Assembly (NCBI GenBank): GCA_022827265.1
Contig: JAJDTF010000091.1
Coordinates: 1 to 64,000 of the forward strand
Direction: 5' to 3'
Origin: Acidimicrobiia bacterium
Lineage (GTDB): Bacteria; Actinomycetota; Acidimicrobiia; Acidimicrobiales; Poriferisodalaceae
DNA: 64,000 nucleotides
In this document: positions 17,193-25,132 of the stretch, in pieces
How the letters are laid out: each line of letters starts with the position of its first letter
Position numbering within the stretch: the stretch's first letter is position 1
Notes under the pieces: generated by a model
Seen by the model: the letters and a program-made list of their open reading frames with translations, nothing else
Database searches by the model: none
Told to the model about the DNA's origin: nothing
Program-made: the position numbers and the translations under genes

Positions 17193-18071
17193 TCATGGCC
17201 CCAGAGCCAAGCCGACAGTCAGCAGCGCGCCCACCACGATCTGCAGGCGGCCGGTTGCGGCGAGCACCCCCACCAGCGCAGCACCGGTGGCGCCGCGGAC
17301 CACAGCGCGAACGGGCGCGACAGCAAACGCGACGGCGGCGAGCCCCAGCATCGTCCACGGCCGCAGCAGCGACAGGTACATGGGCGAGAACACCATCAGC
17401 ACCACGACCACCGCGTACATCGCGCGGGTGGGGCCGTCGCCCAGCCGGACCGCCAGCGTGCGCTTGCCGGCCTGCGCGTCGGTCGGCAGGTCGCGCAGGT
17501 TGTTCGAGATGAGCAGCGCCACCGAGCCCAGCCCCACCGGGATCGACGCAGCGATGCCCAGCATGGTGATGCGGGCGTCCTGCACGAACGCCGATCCTGC
17601 CGTCGCCACCAGGCCGAAGAAGACGAATACGAACGGCTCGCCGAGACCCCGGTAGCCGTATGGATGTCGGCCGCCGGTGTAGTACCACGCTGCGAGCATC
17701 GACGCCCCACCGGCCACGATGAGCCACCACGACACGGCTGCTGCCACCGCGATGCCGAACACGGCGGCTACGCCGAAGGCTGCGAACGCTGCGTTCCGCA
17801 CTGCGGCCGGCGACGCCGCCCCCGAGGCCACCAAGCGCTGCGGGCCCACCCGGGCCACATCGGTGCCCCGCACCCCATCGCTGTAGTCGTTGGCGTAGTT
17901 GACGGCGATCTGGATGCACAGCGACACGATCAGCGCGAACGCGGCTCGCCACCACACGATGCCGCCGTCTGCTGCGGCATCGGACGCCGCGGCGCCCACG
18001 AAGGGCGGCACCAGCGACGCCGGCCAGGTGCGAGGCCGTGCCCCGGCCAGCCACGTGCGCAGGCCCGTCAT
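17193..18071 (-). CDS. menA: 1,4-dihydroxy-2-naphthoate polyprenyltransferase MenA
   Basis: A membrane UbiA-family prenyltransferase of 292 residues that joins DHNA to a polyprenyl diphosphate to make demethylmenaquinone. The first Asp-rich motif is NYANDYSDGVRGTD (58-71) and the second is NNLRDLPTDAQAGKRTLAVRLG, both typical of MenA. Eight or so hydrophobic helices are visible. The ATG at 18071 forms an ATGA overlap with the stop of the thioesterase gene, which argues for a shared transcript and possibly a shared pathway. Confidence 0.96.
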   Translation of the reverse strand: MTGLRTWLAGARPRTWPASLVPPFVGAAASDAAADGGIVWWRAAFALIVSLCIQIAVNYANDYSDGVRGTDVARVGPQRLVASGAASPAAVRNAAFAAFGVAAVFGIAVAAAVSWWLIVAGGASMLAAWYYTGGRHPYGYRGLGEPFVFVFFGLVATAGSAFVQDARITMLGIAASIPVGLGSVALLISNNLRDLPTDAQAGKRTLAVRLGDGPTRAMYAVVVVLMVFSPMYLSLLRPWTMLGLAAVAFAVAPVRAVVRGATGAALVGVLAATGRLQIVVGALLTVGLALGP

Positions 18072-18901
18072 TGCTGCGGCGAGCCCAGCGGGCCCGTGAT
18101 GCGTGTGATCGCGAACGACTGAGTGCCGGTGGCCAGCAGTCCCCCATCGGAGGCATAGATGCGAACGATGCCGTTGCCGATGGCGTTGTGCACGGCGTCC
18201 GATTCGATGTCCAGGAGCACCCATTCGCTCTCGGCCTCACCGGAGATCCGCACCGTGTTGTCGAGGCTGGACCCCCTGAACCCGGCATCGAGACTGACGC
18301 GCATCCCGCTCGGCAGCAGGTCGGCCAGCGCCGTCAGGCCCGGCCCGGTCGATGCCAGCGTGCCGTCGAGGCGCGCCCAGTACCGCACGTGGCGCTCGCC
18401 CGGCTGCTGCCCGGCGAGCCGGATGTCTGCGTGGTCGGTGAACGAGCGGCCTTCGATCGACGTCGGGCCGCGGGGCTCGCATACCTCCGGCGGCGGCACG
18501 TCCGGGGCGGTCGTCCACGTCTGGTCGATGCCCAGCTGCCGACCGCCGAGGGACACGAGCGCACGCAGGATGACCCGGCCGTCGGCAGCATCGGTGATCT
18601 CAGCGGAGGCCTGGGTCATGCGGTTGCCGCTGGCGCCGATATCGAGTGCGACGGCCGCGCATCCGTCCACCGGCAGCCGCGCCAGGTATTGGGCCGATGC
18701 AGCGGCCATCGGCCGGCCGGTGACGCTTTCGAGGGCCGCCACGGCGGCCGCAAGCGCGCACCCGCCATGCAATGTGCCCGTGGCACCGGCCACGTCGTAG
18801 GTGACCGGCAGCATCCAGCGCAACTCTTCGGCCGTCGACTCGAGACCGAAGAACTCGATCACCTCGCCGACGTGCGGATCCTGCGGCGCAGCATCACTCA
18901 T
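18068..18901 (-). CDS. Double-hotdog acyl-CoA thioesterase-like protein
   Basis: 277 residues. The first half (TLHGGCALAAAVAALE, SAQYLARLPVDGCAAV, GNRMTQASAEITDAADGRV) looks like a PaaI/4HBT hotdog. The second half (HVRYWARLDGT, ALADLLPSGM, SLDNTVRISGEAESEWVLLDIE, GNGIVRIYASDGGLLATG) looks like the TesB-type hotdog, so it is a fused pair as in acyl-CoA thioesterase II. The start at 18901 (MSDAAPQD) was chosen by domain length. It is translationally coupled to menA, so hydrolysis of 1,4-dihydroxy-2-naphthoyl-CoA is a reasonable but unproven suggestion. Fatty acyl-CoA hydrolysis is the alternative. Confidence 0.85.
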   Translation of the reverse strand: MSDAAPQDPHVGEVIEFFGLESTAEELRWMLPVTYDVAGATGTLHGGCALAAAVAALESVTGRPMAAASAQYLARLPVDGCAAVALDIGASGNRMTQASAEITDAADGRVILRALVSLGGRQLGIDQTWTTAPDVPPPEVCEPRGPTSIEGRSFTDHADIRLAGQQPGERHVRYWARLDGTLASTGPGLTALADLLPSGMRVSLDAGFRGSSLDNTVRISGEAESEWVLLDIESDAVHNAIGNGIVRIYASDGGLLATGTQSFAITRITGPLGSPQQ

Positions 18902-18986
18902 CGCAGCCTCGGCGCTCACGCAGCCGAAAGCTAGTGCTGCCGAGACTGCGGACACGGGTCCAAGGCGCGCACCGGCGCGCCCAGAC

Positions 18987-19583
18987 TCAACCTGCAGCGG
19001 CGGCCCAAGGGGCAGATTGGCCGGCTTGGTAGTGGTCGGGCCGGATGCCGAAGGCTTCGATCATCCGATGCCAGCCGCTGCAGACCGCGAGCAAGGCGCC
19101 GAGCCGCAGGATCTGCTGCTCGTTGAAGTGTCGCTGCAGCCGCTCGTAGTGCTCGGGCGGGATCTTCCCCGAATGCTCCTGTCCGGAGAGCCAGTCGGCC
19201 AAGGCGAGCGCAGCTTTCCAGCCGTCGTCGAGATCGGAGTTCTCGTAGTCGTCCAGCTTGGCCACGACCTCGTCGGTCAGCCCAGTGCGCACCAACGATG
19301 CGCTCTTGACCAAGCTTCAGTGGAAGCACTCGTTGCGGTTCGCCATGCGGATGCGGCACATCTCGAGCATGTGACGATCGAGCGCTCCGGGGTCTTCTTC
19401 GGGCGTGCCTCCGTACACCGTGCCCACCCAGCCCAAGAACATGTCCATCGTCGTCCCGTCCGCAGCCAGCGTCCGGAACAGGTTGTCGTCGGTGTAGGCC
19501 TTCGCGTACCACGTGTCCAAGCGGCGTTGCTGCTTGTCGTCCAGCTCGCTCACCTTCGGCAAGTAGCCGTGCTCATTCGCCAT
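18987..19583 (-). CDS. Candidate selenoprotein: carboxymuconolactone decarboxylase/AhpD-like with CxxU
   Basis: Read through one in-frame TGA (19319-19317), this is a single 198-residue protein with a GAGGGGAAG ribosome binding site before the ATG at 19583. The first 88 codons include MLEMCRIRMANRNECFH. After the TGA, SLVKSASLVRTGLTDE, LDDYENSDLDD and WKAALALADWL continue in the same frame with the usual AhpD/CMD helices. In that family the redox motif is C-x-x-C; here it reads Cys86-Phe-His-UGA89, so selenocysteine would replace the second Cys. No other stop interrupts the next 108 codons. A hairpin fitting a bacterial SECIS follows (19275-19311). Likely role: peroxide or thiol redox enzyme. 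A plain nonsense mutation is the alternative; no sel genes are in the window. Confidence 0.72.
19275..19319 (-). other. UGA codon and putative bacterial SECIS hairpin
   Basis: After the TGA the minus strand folds as a nested hairpin. The outer arms are GGTCA (19311-19307) and TGACC (19279-19275); the inner arms are GCGCA (19303-19299) and TGCGC (19291-19287). They close a 7-nt loop TCGTTGG with its first G 21 nt after the TGA. Bacterial SECIS elements need a loop G about 16-37 nt downstream, so position and shape agree. Folding was done by eye. Confidence 0.6.
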
Positions 19584-19762
19584 GACTTCCCCTCGACGGC
19601 CGCGGTCCGCTGTAAACGACGCTACCGCACCCTCCGCCTGGGTGGCCGATTGCGGCCCGGCCGCGATCGGCGGCGGCGGGCACGCGTTTGCGGCGACGCG
19701 CCTAATCTCGGCAGCGTCAAGCGAAGCCACTCACGTGGCCGCACTACGCGAGGGGGCGTGAC

Positions 19763-20854
19763 ATGAAGGCTGCTGTGCTCTGCGAACAGCCGGGCGACTT
19801 GGAGCTCGAGGACTTGCGCATCGACGCGCCGGGGCCGAACGAGGTGCTCATCCAGACTCTGGGCGCCGGTCTGTGCCACAGCGATCTGCACTTCATGGAA
19901 GGGCTGTTCCGGACGCCGCTTCCCATGGTGATGGGCCACGAGTCGGCCGGTGTGGTGGAGGCCGTGGGCAGCGACGTGAGCTACGTGAAGCCCGGCGACC
20001 ACGTCGTTGCGTGCCTGTCGATCTTCTGCGGCCAGTGCCGTCGCTGCCTGTCGGGCAACCCGCACCGTTGCACCAATGTCCGGGCCACCTCCCGGTCGAG
20101 AGATGCCGCAGCCCGGCTGACCCGCGAAGACGGCACTTCGGTTGACCAGATGGCTCGGCTCGGCGGCTTCGCCGAGCAGATGCTGGTGCATCAGAACGCT
20201 GTCGTGAAGGTGCGTCCCGACATGCCGCTCGACCGGGCGTGCCTGATCGGCTGCGGCGTGACGACGGGCTTCGGTGCAGCGGTCAACACCGCAGGCGTCG
20301 GCGTGGGCAGCGTGGTGTGCGTGATCGGCTGCGGCGGCATCGGCCTGTCGGCTGTGCAGGGCGCCCGGGTGGCGGGTGCCGGCCGCATCATCGCCGTGGA
20401 CATGACCGAGGCGAAGCTTGAGACCGCCCGCCAGATGGGCGCCACCGACACCGTGAATGCCGCCGAGGTGGACGACGTGGTGACCGCCGTGAAGGACATG
20501 ACCAAGGGCGGCGTGGAGTACAGCTTCGAAGCCATCGGCCTGGCCACCACGGTGCAGCAGGCGTTCAACATGCTTGACATCGGCGGCACGGCCACCGTGA
20601 TCGGCATGGTGCCGTCGAAGACGAGAGTGGAGCTGCGAGGCATCGACTTCCTGTCGGAGAAGAAGCTGCAGGGCTCGATGATGGGTTCGAACCAGTTCCG
20701 CAGCGACATCCCGATGATGATCGACCTCTACCTCGACGGCCGCCTCATGCTCGACGAGATGATCTCGGCGCGCATCGACCTCGAGCAGATCAACGAGGGC
20801 TACGGCTGGATGAAGGCCGGCGAGGCCACCCGCACCGTCATCACCTTCGACTGA
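19763..20854 (+). CDS. Zinc-dependent alcohol dehydrogenase (class III-like MDR)
   Basis: 363 residues of the medium-chain dehydrogenase/reductase family. Catalytic zinc ligands are Cys38 (GLCHSD), His59-Glu60 (MGHESAG) and the Cys in LIGCGVTTG. The structural-zinc lobe Cys89-x2-Cys92-x2-Cys95-x7-Cys103 is complete. The Rossmann motif is VIGCGGIGLSAVQGA followed by an acidic VDMTEAK, which points to NAD(H). The long loop with CGQCRRCLSGNPHRC and its spacing are like formaldehyde/NDMA-type dehydrogenases, but the substrate is unknown. A GAGGGGG sequence precedes the ATG. The gene is divergent from the candidate selenoprotein gene. Confidence 0.92.
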   Translation: MKAAVLCEQPGDLELEDLRIDAPGPNEVLIQTLGAGLCHSDLHFMEGLFRTPLPMVMGHESAGVVEAVGSDVSYVKPGDHVVACLSIFCGQCRRCLSGNPHRCTNVRATSRSRDAAARLTREDGTSVDQMARLGGFAEQMLVHQNAVVKVRPDMPLDRACLIGCGVTTGFGAAVNTAGVGVGSVVCVIGCGGIGLSAVQGARVAGAGRIIAVDMTEAKLETARQMGATDTVNAAEVDDVVTAVKDMTKGGVEYSFEAIGLATTVQQAFNMLDIGGTATVIGMVPSKTRVELRGIDFLSEKKLQGSMMGSNQFRSDIPMMIDLYLDGRLMLDEMISARIDLEQINEGYGWMKAGEATRTVITFD

Positions 20855-20866
20855 CGCCCGGAGCCG

Positions 20867-21982
20867 ATGGCCGTTGCGACGGTCGGGGCTGAACGCATCA
20901 CGACGCTCGACGCGGTGCGCGGCGTGGCCGTGCTCGGCATCTTGACGATGAATGCCGTGGCATTCGGCTTGCCCGCGGCGGCTTACGCCAACCTCAATGC
21001 CGGCGGAACACGCACGTGGCTGGACTGGATCGTCGGCGGCGCCGGAGAGATCTTCGCCGACCAGAAGTTCATGGGCCTGTTCTCGATGCTGTTCGGCGCC
21101 GGCGTTGTGCTGTTCGCCGAGCGTGCCGCAGCGAAGGGCAGGCGCAGCGTGCTGCTAAGCCTGTGGCGCAACGCGCTGCTGCTGGGCATCGGCATCGTGC
21201 ACCTGTTGTACTGGGAAGGCGACGTGCTGTTCGCTTATGCCTTGTGCGCGCCGGTCGTGCTGGTACTGCGACGCCTGCCCGCCAAGGTGCTGCTCGCAAT
21301 GGGCGGCGGGTGCTACGTCGCTGTTGCGGCCATCTCTTGGAGTGTGCAGTCGTCGCTGCGCAGCTTCTCCAGCGTGCTCATCGACTTCTGGCACTACGGC
21401 GATTACTACGGCGTCATCGAGGCGTGGTTCCTGGCCGACTACTTCGGCAGAGCCTTGGGCGCGATGCTCATCGGGGCGGCGCTCTACCGGACCGGTGTCA
21501 TCAGCGGCAACCGGGCACCGTCGTTCTACCGCCGCATGGCCGCATGGGGCCTCGGCATCGGGTTGCCGCAGTCGACTGCCGGGTTCGTCCTGATGGCCGG
21601 CACGGGCTTCGATATCGACTGGGCCGTGGCGGGCACCATCCCCAACACGCTGGCCACGCTGCCGCTGTGCTTGGCCTACCTCAGCCTGATTGCGCTGTGG
21701 AACTCGGCGAGCGACGGTGGCTTGCGGCAGCGCATCCGTGCTGCGGGACGCATGGCGCTCACCAACTACCTCACCCAGACCGCACTTGGCCTGCTCGTGC
21801 TGGGCGCTCTGCTGGAAGACCTAGACCTGAGCCGCAGCGGCATCGCCGTGTTCGTCGTGGCCGTGTGGATGGTGCAGCTGTGGTGGTCGAAGGCCTGGCT
21901 GGACCGTTTCGCCTTCGGTCCCGTCGAATGGCTGTGGCGCTGCGCGACGTACCGCCGCTGGCAACCGTTGCGCTCCCGCTAG
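20867..21982 (+). CDS. DUF418 (YeiB-like) multispanning membrane protein
   Basis: 371 residues. The N-terminal RITTLDAVRGVAVLGILTMNAVAFG is the hallmark of the DUF418/YeiB family, and the C-terminal AAGRMALTNYLTQTALG with the later FAFGPVEWLWRCATYRRWQP is the family's end motif. Around eight to ten membrane helices are visible. The biochemical role of the family is not established; it is related to acyltransferase-like membrane proteins. It begins 12 bp after the alcohol dehydrogenase stop with CGGAG upstream, so the two genes are likely an operon. Confidence 0.9.
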   Translation: MAVATVGAERITTLDAVRGVAVLGILTMNAVAFGLPAAAYANLNAGGTRTWLDWIVGGAGEIFADQKFMGLFSMLFGAGVVLFAERAAAKGRRSVLLSLWRNALLLGIGIVHLLYWEGDVLFAYALCAPVVLVLRRLPAKVLLAMGGGCYVAVAAISWSVQSSLRSFSSVLIDFWHYGDYYGVIEAWFLADYFGRALGAMLIGAALYRTGVISGNRAPSFYRRMAAWGLGIGLPQSTAGFVLMAGTGFDIDWAVAGTIPNTLATLPLCLAYLSLIALWNSASDGGLRQRIRAAGRMALTNYLTQTALGLLVLGALLEDLDLSRSGIAVFVVAVWMVQLWWSKAWLDRFAFGPVEWLWRCATYRRWQPLRSR

Positions 21983-22052
21983 CGAACTGCTGAACCGCAA
22001 TCATTCGGACTTGAGTAGGCCAAATTGCTAGAAGGCTGCCACGGCGCGCCGT

Positions 22053-22058
22053 TACAGT
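22053..22058 (+). promoter_or_regulatory. -10 hexamer of the restriction-modification gene
   Basis: TACAGT, 7 nt before the GTG at 22066. No ribosome binding site fits between them. Confidence 0.5.
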
Positions 22059-22065
22059 CGAATAG

Positions 22066-25000
22066 GTGAATCCACAGGCCGCGGTCGACGTGAACGCCGT
22101 CGTCCGCAGGCTCTGCGATCGCAACGATCCAGGCCGGACCGAGGCCACCGTCCAGTCGGACATCCGCCTCCTGCTGATCGCCTCGGGACTCAACATTGCC
22201 GACGACGACATCCTCGATGTGACCTTGGAAGCCCCACTCGGCGACCGCCGCAGGATCGACATCGAGATCGGACGAACCGTCATCGAGGTCAAGAGATCGC
22301 TCGCCAGCGGTGCGTCGCTCGAAGACGCGACTGCGCAGCTGAGCGGCTACGTCGCCCAACGCGAGCGCCAACTCAGTCAGCGCTACGTCGGAATCGTCAC
22401 GGACGGCTGCGACTGGCACCTCTTCCACCATGTCGAAGACGGCCTCAGGCCGGTGGCCGTGCACAAGGCGGATCTCGCGTACCCGGAACCCGAGCCGCTG
22501 ATCACATGGCTCGCCGCAGTGCTAGCCACGCAGCACGAGGTCGTTCCGACCCGTGAGGCGCTGTCGAGTCGGCTCGGTGCAGACAGCCCTGGGCATGAAC
22601 TCGAGCGCGTCGCGCTGCGCGAGATGTACGAAACGAACCGAGGCAATCCGGAAATCCGGATCAAGCGAGAGCTGTGGGCCAAGCTCCTGACGACGGCGCT
22701 CGGTACGCAATTCGGCGACAACGAAGACGGCCTCTTCGTCGAGCACACTCTTCTCGTCGCCACCGCCGAGTGCGTGGCACACGCAGTGCTCGGCTATCCG
22801 ATCACCCAGCTCACGCCGGCCAGCCTGCTGCGTGGCGAGCTGTTCGGACAGCAGTCACAGATACACGGAGTCGTGGACCACGATTTCTTCGACTGGCCCC
22901 TCAACTGTGGCGAGTCTGGCACCGTGTGGATCGCAGCTCTCGCGAGGCGCCTGCAACAGTTCGATTGGTCGAACGTGACGCATGACGTCATGAAGACGAT
23001 CTACGAGTCGGTCATCGGCGTCGACACTCGAAAGCGGCTCGGTGAGTACTACACGCCTGACTTTCTGGCCGAAGCCATGATCGAAGAAGTCGTGACCGAT
23101 CCTGTGCAGATGACGGTCTTGGATCCCAGCTGCGGCTCTGGCACGTTCCTCTTTCACGCAGTGCGCGGCTACTTGGCGGCCGCCGAGCGCGCCGGCATCG
23201 CCAATGGAGAAGCTGTGGCAGGAGTTGCTCAGCGGGTTTTCGGCGTCGATGTGCATCCGGTGGCGGTGACGCTGGCTCGCGTCACCTATCTGCTCGCAAT
23301 CGGCGCCGAGCGGCTGTCAGCGTCCGACAGAGGGCCGCTGAGAATTCCCGTATTTCTCGGCGACGCGCTCCAATGGGGGCAACGTGGCGACATGTTTGCG
23401 TCCGAAACGCTCAACGTGGCCACGAGCGACGGTGCACACCTGTTTGCCGACCAGCTTCGGTTCCCTCAGGCCCTCTTGGCCGATGCCGATCGCTTCGACG
23501 CGCTCGTGTCTGATCTTGCGGAGACGGCCACGACACGCGAACCCAGCTCTCGTCCCACCGTCTTTGCTTCGATTGCGAATCGACATGGTCTCTCTGAAGC
23601 GGATGCCGTCACCGTGCGCGCCACTTTCGAGGCCATGTGCCGCCTTCACGATGAGCGCCGCGACCACATCTGGGGCTACTACGTCCGCAATCTGGCCCGC
23701 CCCGCTTGGCTGGCGCTGCCGGACAATCGCTGTGATGTCTTGATCGGCAATCCGCCATGGCTGGCGTACCGGCACATGACAGAGTCCATGAAGGTGATTT
23801 TTCGCGAAATGTCGACCACACGTGGACTGTGGTCGGGCAGGCATGTCGCGACGCATCAGGATCTCGCCGACTTGTTCGTCGTCCGGGCTGTGGAGCAATA
23901 CCTGCGGGACGACGGGCACTTGGCGTTTGTCATGCCGGCCGGAGTGCGAACGAGAGCACAGTCGGAGGGGCTTCGCGCAGGTCGGTACGCGGTCGGGAAG
24001 AGTGACAATGTGTGCATCAACTGGCGGATGCCTTGGGAGCTGTCGGACATCAGTCATACCTTTTTTCCTCGTACGGCCTGCGTCGTGTTCGGCACAAGAT
24101 CTCGTGAAGGCCAGACGCTCGCTCCCCAGTTCGAGCGGTGGACAGGCAAGCTGCACAACCCGAACGCCGATTGGGACTCCGTCCGCGCCGCCCTCTCGCG
24201 CACGGTTCAGGTTGACGAATCTGTCGAAGCAACCCAGCCGTTGTCGCCCTACAAGCCAATATTTCGAAACGGGGCCAACATTTACCCCCGTCTCTTGACG
24301 ACAGTCAAACCAGACGTGGCACCGCCGCTCGGCGCCGGGTCCGGCCGTCGGGCCGTGCGCTCGGACCGTGGGATATATGCCAAGTATGCATGGAAGACAC
24401 TGCCTGATCTACGCGGAGTAGTGGAGCAGGAGTTTGTGTTTCCTCTCCTGATGGGCGAGTCGGTCCTTCCATTCATGCAACGGCAGCCGATGGAAGCGCT
24501 GCTCCCGTTCGACGGAAGAAAGATGCTGGACGACGCGGGTATCGACGCTCATGAAGGTCTCGCACGCTGGTGGCAGGCAGCGTCATCTCTCTGGGATGAG
24601 CACGCCGTCTCATCACTGAGCTTGCAAGAGTCGTTGGACCATTACGGCAAGCTCTCGTCGCAATACCCCCTCTCGGGAATACGAGTCGTGTGCGCTGTCT
24701 CGGGCATGCACGTCACCGCATGCCGGGTGACTGCCCCGGATGCGCTGGTCGAGCATCAACTCGACTGGGCACCGATGCGTTCAGTGGAAGAAGCCCAGTA
24801 TCTGTGCGCTGTCCTGAACAGCGCAGCTGTCACCAAGGCCGTCGAGCCGTACATGGTCTCGGGAAAGGGAGGCGGACGCCACATCGGGTCGCACCTCTGG
24901 AAGCTGCCGATACCTCTCTACGACAGCCTCAACCGCCTACATCGCAATCTGGCATCTCTCGGTGCCGAGGCAGAGCGATTCGTGGCAACACTCGAGATTC

Positions 25001-25122
25001 CGGAGATGAGGGCCCACGGCAGAATGCGCGCCCGAGTCAGAGAGTGCCTCGCATCGAGCGATCTCGGCCCCAAAATCGAGCAAGCCGTCGCGGAACTCTT
25101 CAAGATGCCGCTTCGTGCGTGA
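22066..25122 (+). CDS. Type IIG-like restriction-modification enzyme (single polypeptide)
   Basis: 1018 residues. An N-terminal PD-(D/E)xK-type nuclease is suggested by RRIDIEIG (Asp65) and VIEVKR (Glu74-x-Lys76). A helical linker is followed by the gamma-type N6-adenine methyltransferase core: GEYYTPDFLAEAMIEE, motif I DPSCGSGTFLFHA from 353, and motif IV NPPW at 562-565. The C-terminal ~350 residues, with ISHTFFPRTACVVF and GGRHIGSHLWKLPIPL, resemble the target recognition domain of Eco57I-like enzymes. One protein would methylate and cut DNA, acting as phage defence. No separate R, S or M gene is adjacent. G+C is a little below that of its neighbours, which suggests horizontal transfer. 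Confidence 0.85.
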   Translation: MNPQAAVDVNAVVRRLCDRNDPGRTEATVQSDIRLLLIASGLNIADDDILDVTLEAPLGDRRRIDIEIGRTVIEVKRSLASGASLEDATAQLSGYVAQRERQLSQRYVGIVTDGCDWHLFHHVEDGLRPVAVHKADLAYPEPEPLITWLAAVLATQHEVVPTREALSSRLGADSPGHELERVALREMYETNRGNPEIRIKRELWAKLLTTALGTQFGDNEDGLFVEHTLLVATAECVAHAVLGYPITQLTPASLLRGELFGQQSQIHGVVDHDFFDWPLNCGESGTVWIAALARRLQQFDWSNVTHDVMKTIYESVIGVDTRKRLGEYYTPDFLAEAMIEEVVTDPVQMTVLDPSCGSGTFLFHAVRGYLAAAERAGIANGEAVAGVAQRVFGVDVHPVAVTLARVTYLLAIGAERLSASDRGPLRIPVFLGDALQWGQRGDMFASETLNVATSDGAHLFADQLRFPQALLADADRFDALVSDLAETATTREPSSRPTVFASIANRHGLSEADAVTVRATFEAMCRLHDERRDHIWGYYVRNLARPAWLALPDNRCDVLIGNPPWLAYRHMTESMKVIFREMSTTRGLWSGRHVATHQDLADLFVVRAVEQYLRDDGHLAFVMPAGVRTRAQSEGLRAGRYAVGKSDNVCINWRMPWELSDISHTFFPRTACVVFGTRSREGQTLAPQFERWTGKLHNPNADWDSVRAALSRTVQVDESVEATQPLSPYKPIFRNGANIYPRLLTTVKPDVAPPLGAGSGRRAVRSDRGIYAKYAWKTLPDLRGVVEQEFVFPLLMGESVLPFMQRQPMEALLPFDGRKMLDDAGIDAHEGLARWWQAASSLWDEHAVSSLSLQESLDHYGKLSSQYPLSGIRVVCAVSGMHVTACRVTAPDALVEHQLDWAPMRSVEEAQYLCAVLNSAAVTKAVEPYMVSGKGGGRHIGSHLWKLPIPLYDSLNRLHRNLASLGAEAERFVATLEIPEMRAHGRMRARVRECLASSDLGPKIEQAVAELFKMPLRA

Positions 25123-25132
25123 CGAGGGCGCA

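Noticed and set aside
19317-19319. TGA as evidence that the AhpD-like gene is a pseudogene split in two.
   Set aside because: The stop is a single change at the redox Cys position, the frame and family features continue without further damage, and a SECIS-like hairpin follows. Selenocysteine explains it better, though a nonsense mutation is not excluded.
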